Source: Methylotenera sp. (GTDB lineage: Bacteria > Pseudomonadota > Gammaproteobacteria > Burkholderiales > Methylophilaceae). Taken from it: a stretch of 12,780 bases of DNA. Made by a program: the position numbers and the translations under genes. Shown piece after piece: positions 5,451 through 12,775 of the stretch (the stretch's first letter is position 1; each line of letters starts with the position of its first letter). The notes below the pieces were generated by a model. The model was not told where the DNA came from, did no database searches, and worked only from the letters and a program-made list of their open reading frames with translations. Location: NCBI GenBank assembly GCA_027310735.1, contig DAIDAH010000058.1:1-12780 (forward strand), given 5' to 3'.

Positions 5451-7994
5451 ATGCCCAGATTTTCACACACCTTTGTTTTAATTTTGGCACTGATGTCTTT
5501 ACTGACAAGCAGAGTAACATTGGCTGCGGATTCGCCGCAGGTGATTGACTTTCAGTTGCGCTGGCATCACCAATTTCAATTCGCCGGGTATTATGCTGCG
5601 CTTGAAAAGGGATACTACCGCGATGAGGGTTTTGACGTGCGCCTGCATGAGGCTGCGCCAAACAGGACGCCTGTTGAAGAGGTGTTGGCGGGGCGAGCTC
5701 AATACGCAGAATCTAACAGCGAGATACTTTATGCCAGATTGCAAGGGAAGCCTTTAATAGCATTGGCGGCTATTTTTCAGCACTCTCCGTCAGTACTATT
5801 GGCCAGAAAAGATGCCCATATCTACTCGCCACATGATCTTATTGGTAAAAGGGTCATGCTTAACTCTAAAAGTGATGCCGATTTTCAAGCGATGTTTTTG
5901 CATGAAGGAATCAAGCCGGGCGCCATTGATGTTGTGCCGACTAGTTATGATATTAATGATCTGATTTCAGGCAAGGTGGTTGCATTTAACTCATACCTGA
6001 CCAATGAGCCTTATATGCTGAGACAGCATGGTATTGATTTTACTGTCATCAATCCTAGTAATTACGGCATTGATTTCTATAGTGATATCTTATTTACCTC
6101 AGAGCAAGAACTTAAACAGCATCCAGCTAGAGTAGAAGCCTTTCGACGGGCGACCCTGAAAGGTTGGCGTTATGCGATGGATCATCCTGATGAGATTATT
6201 GATTTGCTCATCACCAAGTACAAGGTGCCAAAATCAAGAGAGCATTTGCAGTTTGAAGCAGATGCTATGCGCTCACTTATCCTGCCGGACCTGATTGAAA
6301 TTGGACATATGAATCCGGGACGCTGGCAAAAAATGGCGGATTCGTTTGTTGACGTAGGCATGGGGGAGAGCAATTTCTCGGTGGACGATTTTGTCTATAA
6401 CCCTAATCCAAAACATGAAGTGGAAAAGTTAAAGAGTGCGATGGTGGCCGTGAGTATATTTGGTATTGCCGGTCTGCTGCTGGCTTTACTTTTTTTGCTG
6501 GGATGGCTACGCCTCAAAAAAGAGGTTGGGCTTCGTAAAATTGTTGAACTACAAGAGAAGTCCCGCAATTCTGTGCTGGAGTTGCTGGCTAGCGGCGCGT
6601 CATTATCAATTATTCTTGAGGCCATTGTGCGTGGCGTGGAGCAGAATAATCCAGACATGATCTGCAGTATTTTATTGCTAGACCACGAAGGCAAGCACTT
6701 TCTCACAGGTTCAGCCCCAAGTCTGCCTGATTTTTATAATGCTGCGATTAATGGTGTGGAAATCGGTGCTGGTGTAGGTTCATGTGGAACTGCTGCATTT
6801 ACGGGTGAGCGAGTGATTGTTGACGATATTCAAACTCATCCTTATTGGGCGCCATATAAAGAGCTTGCAGGTAGGGCTGGTTTGGGCGCTTGTTGGTCTG
6901 AACCCATTTTTTCACTCAGTGGACAGGTGCTTGGTACTTTTGCTGTCTATCATCATGATGCGTTTCAGCCTACTGAAGCCAATATTTCCCTGATTGAGCA
7001 TACCGCCCACCTTGCGAGTATCGCCATTGAACGCGCTTCTGCAGCTAAGGCTATTAAAGAGAGTGAAGAGCGCTGGAAGTTTGCCATTGAAGGCTCTGGT
7101 GATGGGGTATGGGATTGGAATATTCAGACTGATGAAAAAACATTCTCGCAACGCTGGAGGGCGATACTAGGCTATGCTGGGTCAGATGTACTGCCTACAG
7201 GGTTGGAGTGGGAGAATCGTTTTCATCCTGATGATAAACAACCTGTTGCTGACGCTATGCAGGCCTATCTTGACGGTATAACACCTGACTATCGCGTTGA
7301 GTGTCGAATGAAGTGCAAAGATGGTCATTATAAATGGGTGCTTAGCCGAGGCATGGTGGTGAGTCGTAGTGAAGATGGTAAACCCTTGCGAATGACTGGT
7401 ACGTTAAGTGACATTACCGAGCGTAAAAAGACTGAAGAACAAGTGCATCAGTTGGCCTTCTATGACACGCTTTCCAAACTGCCGAATCGTCGTTTACTCC
7501 ATGATCGATTGAATCAGGTGATGGCTGCCAGTAAGCGCAGTAATTGTTATGCTGCTTTGATGTTTCTTGATCTGGATAACTTTAAGCCGCTGAACGATTC
7601 GCATGGGCATGCGGTAGGTGATTTGCTGTTAATTGAAGCTGCAGCTCGACTTAAAAATAGCGTACGAGAGATTGATACCGTGGCGCGTTTTGGTGGGGAT
7701 GAGTTTGTCGTTATTGTGAGTGAGTTAAGTGAGGATAAAGCAGATTCAGCCTTACAGGCCAGTGTCGTCGCTGAAAAAATCCGCATCATACTTTCTAAGC
7801 CATACCAGTTAGCCGTACAAGACGATTCGCCGAGTACTGTAGTTGAACATAATTGTACCGTCAGCATTGGTGTTGTCGTATTTATTGATCATGAAGCCAG
7901 TCAGGATGACGTGATGAAATGGGCTGATGCGGCGATGTATGAAGCTAAAGAGGCTGGCCGTAATTTAATTAGGTTTCATGATACAAAGGCTTAA
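5451..7994 (+). CDS. Membrane diguanylate cyclase with periplasmic NMT1/ThiY-like sensor, GAF, PAS and GGDEF domains
   Basis: This 847-residue sensor should make cyclic di-GMP from two GTP in response to a periplasmic ligand. In order it has a signal peptide (1-25, probable cleavage near LAA), an NMT1/ThiY-like solute-binding domain (about 30-310, opening with FQLRWHHQFQFAGYYAALEKGYY), and one TM helix (about 331-353). A GAF domain (about 375-530, with GSCGTAAFTGERVIVDDI) and a PAS domain (about 538-660, ending TGTLSDITERKK) follow. The GGDEF domain is at about 665-845. The active-site motif is intact (GGDEF, 748-752). An inhibitory-site RxxD (R739, D742) precedes it by exactly five residues, predicting product feedback inhibition. 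There is no EAL domain. The start at 5451 gives a clean signal peptide but has no Shine-Dalgarno. NMT1 relatives bind pyrimidine thiamin precursors or other small molecules; the ligand here is unknown. Confidence 0.93.
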   Translation: MPRFSHTFVLILALMSLLTSRVTLAADSPQVIDFQLRWHHQFQFAGYYAALEKGYYRDEGFDVRLHEAAPNRTPVEEVLAGRAQYAESNSEILYARLQGKPLIALAAIFQHSPSVLLARKDAHIYSPHDLIGKRVMLNSKSDADFQAMFLHEGIKPGAIDVVPTSYDINDLISGKVVAFNSYLTNEPYMLRQHGIDFTVINPSNYGIDFYSDILFTSEQELKQHPARVEAFRRATLKGWRYAMDHPDEIIDLLITKYKVPKSREHLQFEADAMRSLILPDLIEIGHMNPGRWQKMADSFVDVGMGESNFSVDDFVYNPNPKHEVEKLKSAMVAVSIFGIAGLLLALLFLLGWLRLKKEVGLRKIVELQEKSRNSVLELLASGASLSIILEAIVRGVEQNNPDMICSILLLDHEGKHFLTGSAPSLPDFYNAAINGVEIGAGVGSCGTAAFTGERVIVDDIQTHPYWAPYKELAGRAGLGACWSEPIFSLSGQVLGTFAVYHHDAFQPTEANISLIEHTAHLASIAIERASAAKAIKESEERWKFAIEGSGDGVWDWNIQTDEKTFSQRWRAILGYAGSDVLPTGLEWENRFHPDDKQPVADAMQAYLDGITPDYRVECRMKCKDGHYKWVLSRGMVVSRSEDGKPLRMTGTLSDITERKKTEEQVHQLAFYDTLSKLPNRRLLHDRLNQVMAASKRSNCYAALMFLDLDNFKPLNDSHGHAVGDLLLIEAAARLKNSVREIDTVARFGGDEFVVIVSELSEDKADSALQASVVAEKIRIILSKPYQLAVQDDSPSTVVEHNCTVSIGVVVFIDHEASQDDVMKWADAAMYEAKEAGRNLIRFHDTKA

Positions 7995-8092
7995 GTGATT
8001 ACCTGTAACTACCACAAGTGTTTTTTAAAGTTTTTAAAAAGCTAGAATTAGAAATTAACAGCTAAAAAGACTCAATATTTTAAGGAGTGAAT

Positions 8093-8572
8093 GTGTCAGC
8101 TAATGCAGAAATTCGTCCGCCAGTACCACCTTTTACGCGTGAAGCTGCCATGAAGAAAGTGCGTATGGCGGAAGATGGTTGGAATAGTCGCGATCCGCAA
8201 CGCGTTTCACTAGTGTATACATTAGACAGCCAGTGGCGTAATCGTGCTGAGTTTCCTCGTGGACGAGCAGAAATTATTGAGTTTTTAGCCCGTAAGTGGG
8301 CGCGCGAGCTTGAGTATCGCCTTATTAAGGAGTTATGGGCTTTTGATGGTAACCGTATAGCGGTGCGCTTTGCCTATGAATGGCATGATGATTCAGGGCA
8401 GTGGTTTCGATCTTACGGCAATGAGAACTGGCAATTTGATGCGAATGGCTTGATGGAGCTTCGCTATGCCAGCATCAATGATTTACCCATTCAAGAGTCT
8501 GAGCGCAAGTTCTTTTGGGCGTTAGGTCGTCGCCCAGATGAGCATGCCAGCTTGAGTGAGTTAGGCTTGTAG
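8093..8572 (+). CDS. DUF1348 / nuclear transport factor 2-like protein
   Basis: This 159-residue soluble protein matches the DUF1348 branch of the NTF2-like (SnoaL-type cone fold) superfamily along its whole length. Typical segments are RPPVPPFTREAA near the start, KVRMAEDGWNSRDP, DSQWRNRAEFPRGR, KWARELEYRLIKELWAF, GQWFRSYGNENWQFD and the C-terminal LSELGL. No biochemical function is established for the family as far as I know; the fold usually forms a small-molecule pocket. I start it at GTG 8093, because AAGGAG (8082-8087) sits 5 nt upstream. An in-frame GTG at 8087 overlaps that SD and is unlikely to be used. It lies 98 nt after the cyclase gene and may have its own promoter, though none is clear. 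It converges on the smr-type gene. Confidence 0.88.
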   Translation: MSANAEIRPPVPPFTREAAMKKVRMAEDGWNSRDPQRVSLVYTLDSQWRNRAEFPRGRAEIIEFLARKWARELEYRLIKELWAFDGNRIAVRFAYEWHDDSGQWFRSYGNENWQFDANGLMELRYASINDLPIQESERKFFWALGRRPDEHASLSELGL

Positions 8573-8609
8573 ATTTATATCTTATTTTAAATATAGAAAT
8601 GCAAAGAGT

Positions 8610-8637
8610 TTGTGTTATTAAGCTTTAAGCAACACAA
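8610..8637. repeat. Inverted repeat between convergent genes
   Basis: TTGTGTT (8610-8616) and AACACAA (8631-8637) are perfect reverse complements around a 14-nt AT-rich loop. The right arm lies in the last codons of the minus-strand Smr-domain gene and the loop contains its stop. The position, in the 45-bp gap between convergent genes, suits a bidirectional terminator, but the stem has only three G-C pairs and neither side has a T-run, so that role is weakly supported. Confidence 0.3.
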
Positions 8638-9154
8638 TCACCGCGCCGCTACCACCGTCTTGCCTACGCGCTTCTGCGTAGGCAATGACTTCATCTTTCT
8701 GCATGAGCCAGCCGCGTAATTTATTTTTAAGCACAGGTTCGCGGTTGCGTGAGCCTAAGCCTTTGCCATGCACTATCCGCACGCAACGCACACCACGTTT
8801 TTTGCAATCGCTGATAAATGTGGATACATATAGTCTGGCTTCATCGCTAAATAACCCATGTAAATCAATCGCCGCCTGTACTACCCAGTGTCCGCGGCGT
8901 AGTTTGCTTAGAATGTCAGGCGAGTGGCCTTCGCGCAGGTAGAGTAACTCTTCGCCAGTTTCAAGCTCGTGAGCAGGAATGTAGTGGTCGGATAATGAGT
9001 CAGCAAGCGCTTGTTGCTCATCACGTAGAAATTGTCTAGGGATAGGTTTGGGTCGAAGAGGCGCGTGGTGAATACGCTTCGGTTTTGAGAGTGGGCGTGC
9101 GTCCTTAACTGCTTCTAAAAACAGATCGACTTCATTGTCACTTGAGTTCGCCAC
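8618..9154 (-). CDS. Smr-domain protein, probable DNA/RNA endonuclease
   Basis: This 178-residue protein has a charged N-terminal extension (about 1-85) and a C-terminal Smr domain (about 94-178). Smr domains occur at the end of MutS2 and as stand-alone proteobacterial proteins (SmrA/SmrB type), and they act as nucleases on DNA or on RNA of stalled ribosomes. The key motifs are complete: DLHG (97-100), HGKG (129-132) and GGSGAVIVLLK (167-177). The preceding segment LREGHSPDILSKLRRGHW is typical of the stand-alone class. The start is a GTG (complement of 9152-9154). AAGG (9165-9168 on the minus strand) lies 10 nt upstream, rather far but the best available. It is downstream of trxB on the same strand across an 84-bp gap. 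Whether the substrate is branched DNA or mRNA cannot be decided here. Confidence 0.9.
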   Translation of the reverse strand: MANSSDNEVDLFLEAVKDARPLSKPKRIHHAPLRPKPIPRQFLRDEQQALADSLSDHYIPAHELETGEELLYLREGHSPDILSKLRRGHWVVQAAIDLHGLFSDEARLYVSTFISDCKKRGVRCVRIVHGKGLGSRNREPVLKNKLRGWLMQKDEVIAYAEARRQDGGSGAVIVLLKA

Positions 9155-9157
9155 AAT

Positions 9158-9167
9158 AGGTATACCT
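9158..9167. repeat. 10-bp palindrome at the smr-type gene's ribosome-binding region
   Basis: AGGTATACCT is a perfect 10-bp palindrome lying 3 bp upstream of the GTG start and including the AGG of the only SD-like site. It could bind a small dimeric regulator or weakly fold over the SD (3 bp around TATA). No second copy was seen in the window, so its significance is uncertain. Confidence 0.25.
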
Positions 9168-9181
9168 TATGAAGGGCGCTA

Positions 9182-9221
9182 GTAGCCTAGAGTGTTCTTG
9201 CAAAAAGCTTCTCTAGGCTAC
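9182..9221. repeat. Perfect 11-bp inverted repeat between trxB and the smr-type gene
   Basis: GTAGCCTAGAG (9182-9192) and CTCTAGGCTAC (9211-9221) are exact reverse complements around an 18-nt loop, giving a stable hairpin with 6 G-C pairs. It starts about 17 nt after the trxB stop on the minus strand. Neither strand has a T-run directly after the stem, so it is not a textbook intrinsic terminator. It may be an mRNA 3'-end stabiliser or processing site that sets trxB above smr expression. Confidence 0.6.
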
Positions 9222-9238
9222 AGTGCGACCAATCAAAA

Positions 9239-10189
9239 TTATTTCAAATGATCTAAATAACGCTCTGCATCTAATGCAGCCATGCAACCAGTGCCTGCGC
9301 TGGTCACGGCTTGGCGGTAGATATGGTCTTGCACGTCACCCGCAGCAAACACACCTGGAATGCTGGTGGCGGTAGCATTGCCACCACGACCCATCTGCGT
9401 CACGATGTAACCGCTTTCCATTTCAAGTTGACCTTCAAAAATATCGGTATTAGGTTTGTGGCCAATCGCAATAAACACGCCTTGCAAAGCAATGTCTTTG
9501 GTACTGCCGTCACTGACATTTTTGATGCGCATGCCTGTAACGCCTGAGTTGTCGCCCAACACTTCATCTAGCGTATGAAAGGTTTCTAAAACGATCTTGC
9601 CTTCAGCAACACGCGCATTGAGTTTGTCTACCAAAATAGCTTCGGCTTTGAATTTGTCACGACGGTGAACTAAAGTGACTTTGCTTGCAATGTTGGCTAA
9701 GTAGAGAGCTTCTTCAACAGCTGTATTACCGCCGCCAATCACAGCGACCTCCTGATTGCGATAGAAAAAACCATCACAGGTTGCACAGGCAGAAACACCT
9801 TTTCCTGCAAATTGCTCTTCACTAGGAATACCTAAGTATTTAGCTGAAGCACCGGTTGCAATAATCAGTGCATCACAAGTGTATTCGCCGCTATCGCCAA
9901 CTAGGCGGATAGGTTTTTCAGTTAAATGCGTGGTGTGAATGTGATCAAAAATCATTTCAGTGTTGAAACGTTCGGCATGCTTCTGGAAACGCGCCATTAA
10001 TTCAGGTCCTTGCACACCATCTGCATCTGCTGGCCAGTTGTCTACTTCAGTTGTGGTCATCAGTTGGCCACCTTGTGCAATGCCTGTAATCAGTATCGGT
10101 TTAAGGTTGGCACGTGCTGCGTAAACAGCGGCAGAATAGCCTGCTGGGCCAGAACCTAAAATGAGTAATTTGGTGTGACGTGTTGCCAT
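9239..10189 (-). CDS. trxB: Thioredoxin-disulfide reductase
   Basis: This 316-residue cytoplasmic flavoenzyme transfers electrons from NADPH through FAD and a redox cysteine pair to thioredoxin, which feeds ribonucleotide reductase, peroxiredoxins and other targets. The FAD-binding GSGPAG is at 12-17. The active-site CATC (C135, C138) lies in GVSACATCDGFF. The NADPH-binding glycine motif GGGNTA is at 152-157 with HRRDKF (175-180) next to it, where the arginines bind the 2'-phosphate. The second FAD motif is PGVFAAGDVQD (278-288). Length and layout are those of the low-molecular-weight bacterial type. The ATG is preceded by AAAGG (10198-10202 on the minus strand) 8 nt upstream. The gene diverges from ftsK and is followed by the smr-type gene after a strong hairpin. 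Confidence 0.97.
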   Translation of the reverse strand: MATRHTKLLILGSGPAGYSAAVYAARANLKPILITGIAQGGQLMTTTEVDNWPADADGVQGPELMARFQKHAERFNTEMIFDHIHTTHLTEKPIRLVGDSGEYTCDALIIATGASAKYLGIPSEEQFAGKGVSACATCDGFFYRNQEVAVIGGGNTAVEEALYLANIASKVTLVHRRDKFKAEAILVDKLNARVAEGKIVLETFHTLDEVLGDNSGVTGMRIKNVSDGSTKDIALQGVFIAIGHKPNTDIFEGQLEMESGYIVTQMGRGGNATATSIPGVFAAGDVQDHIYRQAVTSAGTGCMAALDAERYLDHLK

Positions 10190-10419
10190 AATAAAAGCCT
10201 TTATTAAAATCTAGTAAAAATGTGTTGTTACAATTAGATTGGTATCACCATATGGGTGCAGTCGACTGGTTTTGCAAGTGCGTTTCAAGTGTGTGTAAAG
10301 CGCAATTAAATACAGTCGTCGTTAATTGATATTGTATTAGCTACGCAGTGACTTTGATACTGCTATAATTTGATGCACAGTTAAAATATCCAATAAATAT
10401 CTAAAGGGTTTTTACCATC
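10190..10419. other. Divergent trxB/ftsK intergenic region with palindromes
   Basis: This 230-bp spacer must carry promoters for both flanking genes. It contains a perfect 10-bp palindrome CAGTCGACTG (10259-10268), an 8-bp palindrome CCATATGG (10248-10255) just beside it, and two CAAGTG copies spaced 11 bp apart (10275-10280, 10286-10291). These lie between the two genes where an operator would be expected, but I recognise no known regulator site. I could not settle a convincing promoter for trxB. There is no RNA gene or ORF of note. Confidence 0.4.
10361..10369 (+). promoter_or_regulatory. Extended -10 promoter for ftsK
   Basis: TGCTATAAT contains a perfect TATAAT (10364-10369) with the TGn extension. 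The -35 position at 17-nt spacing (10341-10346, CTACGC) is poor, as is common for extended -10 promoters. The predicted start is near 10376, giving a leader of about 44 nt before the ftsK TTG. It faces away from trxB, so it serves ftsK. Confidence 0.65.
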
Positions 10420-12732
10420 TTGTTTTTCAAAAAATCAAAGCCAGTCAATGCACGCCGAGAAGTTGAGGTTACGAAATCTAATGAGATAGCGGCTACGCTT
10501 ATTAAAGAGGCGTGGTGGCTAGGTTTAGTGCTGGTTGGTCTTTATCTCACCGTTATTTTATTTACTTATCACCGCGAAGATCCATCATGGTCACACATGA
10601 CAGCTAATAATGCTATCGTGCATAACAGTGGCGGCAATGTAGGCGCTTGGCTTTCTGATATGCTGTTATATCTGTTTGGTTTTTCAGCTTGGTGGTGGGC
10701 TGTGTTGGCTTTTTACGCCATGTGGTTTGTATATTTAAAGTTAGAAGCGGTAGATTTAAGCAAAAAACCATTTTTACTCTTTAATTTTATCGGCTTTGGT
10801 CTATTGTTAGTATCGTCAAGTACCTTGGAAGCAGGTCATTTAATTACGCTACCAGCCTCATTGCCATTAACCCCTGGCGGCATGTTGGGAACAAGCGTAG
10901 ATGCGGGTTTGCGCAGTATGTTTGGCTATACCGGCTCTAGTATGTTGTTACTGCTAATGTTTGTGGTTGGTTTTAGCCTGTTCACAGGTTGGTCATGGAT
11001 CATGCTTACCGAGAAATTCGGTGCAGGTTTAATTGCCAGTTATGAATTCATTAAGCTCAAATGGCATGATTGGCAAGATCGCAAAGCTGGTAAAGTGGTT
11101 GAGTTGGAGCGTGCCGAATACGTGCAAACCGAGCGTAAGCGCGTAGAATATCGTGAGCCTGTTCAGATTGAGGCACCAGTGCTTGAAATTACCCAAAGCG
11201 CTCGTGTGCAAAAAGAAAAACAAGCACCATTATTTGATACGCACCCAGACACGCCCTTGCCACCGATTCATTTGCTGGATGAGCCAGCAGGTACCGTAGA
11301 ATTACCATCAGTCGAAACGCTAGACTTCACCTCACGTTTGATTGAACGCAAGTTGATGGACTTTGGCATTGAAGTCAAAGTGTTAACGGCATTGCCCGGT
11401 CCTGTGATTACACGCTTTGAGCTAGAGCCAGCGGCTGGTGTAAAGGGTAGCCAAGTTACTAATCTGGTTAAAGATTTAGCGCGAGCACTGTCTGTGGTAA
11501 GTGTAAGGGTAGTTGAAACCATTCCGGGTAAAACCTGCATGGGCTTGGAAATTCCAAATCCTAAACGTCAAATTGTCTATTTATCTGAAATCATGGGTAG
11601 TCAGGCATATGCGGATGTTCATTCGCCGCTTGCTATCTGTTTGGGTAAAGACATTGGCGGTAAGCCTGCTGTCGCTGATCTTGCCAAAATGCCGCATGTG
11701 CTGGTTGCGGGTACAACTGGTTCAGGTAAGTCTGTAGCGATTAATGCGTTGATTTTGAGTTTGCTTTATAAGGCAGATGCTAATCAGGTACGCTTGATTT
11801 TAATCGACCCCAAAATGCTGGAGCTTTCAGTCTATGAAGGTATTCCACACTTATTGGCACCAGTAGTCACTGATATGCGTCAGGCTGCTAGTGCTTTGAA
11901 TTGGTGTGTTGCTGAGATGGAGCGCCGCTATAAGCTAATGTCGATGCTGGGTGTGCGTAATCTGGCAGGATACAACCAGAAAATCCGTGAGGCTGATAAA
12001 GCTGGCGAAAAAATACCGCATCCGTTCAGTTTGACGCCTGATGAGCCTGAGCCACTCGTTGAAATGCCATTGATAGTAGTCGTGATTGATGAATTGGCTG
12101 ACTTGATGATGGTGGTGGGCAAAAAGGTTGAAGAGTTGATTGCTCGTTTAGCGCAAAAGGCGCGTGCTTCTGGTATTCACTTGGTATTGGCAACGCAGCG
12201 TCCTTCAGTGGATGTGATTACTGGGCTGATTAAGGCTAATGTGCCGACTCGGATTTCTTTTCAGGTTTCGAGCAAAATTGACTCTCGTACCATCCTCGAT
12301 CAAATGGGCGCTGAAGCCTTGCTAGGGCAAGGTGATATGCTCTATATGCCGCCGGGTACAGGCTATCCTATGCGTCTTCATGGGGCGTTTGTCTCTGACC
12401 AAGAAGTGCATAAGGTCGTGAACTATTTAAAAGCACAGGGTGAACCTAACTATATTGACGGTATCCTAACCAATGAAGCTGAAGAGGGTGGTGCTGACTT
12501 TAAGTCTGGTGATGTCGCAGAAAAAGGTGGTGAAGTTGATCCGTTGTATGACGAGGCCGTTGGTATTGTTCTTAAAACCCGTCGTGCAAGTATTTCGTCT
12601 GTACAGCGCCAATTACGCATTGGCTATAACCGTGCCGCACGCCTGATAGAAGATATGGAGCGTGCTGGGCTGGTGTCAGCTATGCAAAGCAACGGTAATC
12701 GTGAAGTGTTGGCTCCACACCACGAAGCTTAG
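10420..12732 (+). CDS. ftsK: DNA translocase FtsK
   Basis: FtsK anchors at the division septum and pumps DNA so that sister chromosomes clear the closing septum and dimers are resolved by XerCD. The 770-residue protein has an N-terminal domain with about four TM helices (roughly 32-50, 81-105, 117-137, 173-195), then a short linker of about 100 residues, not the very long one of E. coli. The motor has Walker A GTTGSGKS (431-438) and Walker B VVVIDE (553-558) in PLIVVVIDELADLMM. The gamma winged-helix domain (about 706-766) includes RRASISSVQRQLRIGYNRAA, the surface that reads KOPS sequences. The apparent start is TTG at 10420; a stop at 10402-10404 closes the frame upstream, and AAAGGG (10403-10408) is 11 nt away. 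The next in-frame ATG would cut into the membrane domain. Confidence 0.96.
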   Translation: MFFKKSKPVNARREVEVTKSNEIAATLIKEAWWLGLVLVGLYLTVILFTYHREDPSWSHMTANNAIVHNSGGNVGAWLSDMLLYLFGFSAWWWAVLAFYAMWFVYLKLEAVDLSKKPFLLFNFIGFGLLLVSSSTLEAGHLITLPASLPLTPGGMLGTSVDAGLRSMFGYTGSSMLLLLMFVVGFSLFTGWSWIMLTEKFGAGLIASYEFIKLKWHDWQDRKAGKVVELERAEYVQTERKRVEYREPVQIEAPVLEITQSARVQKEKQAPLFDTHPDTPLPPIHLLDEPAGTVELPSVETLDFTSRLIERKLMDFGIEVKVLTALPGPVITRFELEPAAGVKGSQVTNLVKDLARALSVVSVRVVETIPGKTCMGLEIPNPKRQIVYLSEIMGSQAYADVHSPLAICLGKDIGGKPAVADLAKMPHVLVAGTTGSGKSVAINALILSLLYKADANQVRLILIDPKMLELSVYEGIPHLLAPVVTDMRQAASALNWCVAEMERRYKLMSMLGVRNLAGYNQKIREADKAGEKIPHPFSLTPDEPEPLVEMPLIVVVIDELADLMMVVGKKVEELIARLAQKARASGIHLVLATQRPSVDVITGLIKANVPTRISFQVSSKIDSRTILDQMGAEALLGQGDMLYMPPGTGYPMRLHGAFVSDQEVHKVVNYLKAQGEPNYIDGILTNEAEEGGADFKSGDVAEKGGEVDPLYDEAVGIVLKTRRASISSVQRQLRIGYNRAARLIEDMERAGLVSAMQSNGNREVLAPHHEA

Positions 12733-12775
12733 TGGTTATCAATTAGTGGCTATGAAAAATGAATAAAGGATTTGA

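Noticed and set aside
8087..8092. GTG at 8087 as the start of the DUF1348 gene
   Set aside because: The codon overlaps the AAGGAG ribosome-binding site itself; GTG 8093 is correctly spaced.
7995..8092. Hairpin or terminator in the T/A runs after the cyclase gene
   Set aside because: The TTTTTTAAAGTTTTTAAAAA stretch is low complexity and gives no G-C stem.
8091..8105. ATG at 8091 as a start
   Set aside because: It lies in another frame from the DUF1348 protein, so it cannot be this gene's start.
8685..8942. 85-codon open frame on the plus strand opposite the smr-type gene
   Set aside because: It is the antisense shadow of a well-supported Smr-domain protein, with no family resemblance or SD of its own.
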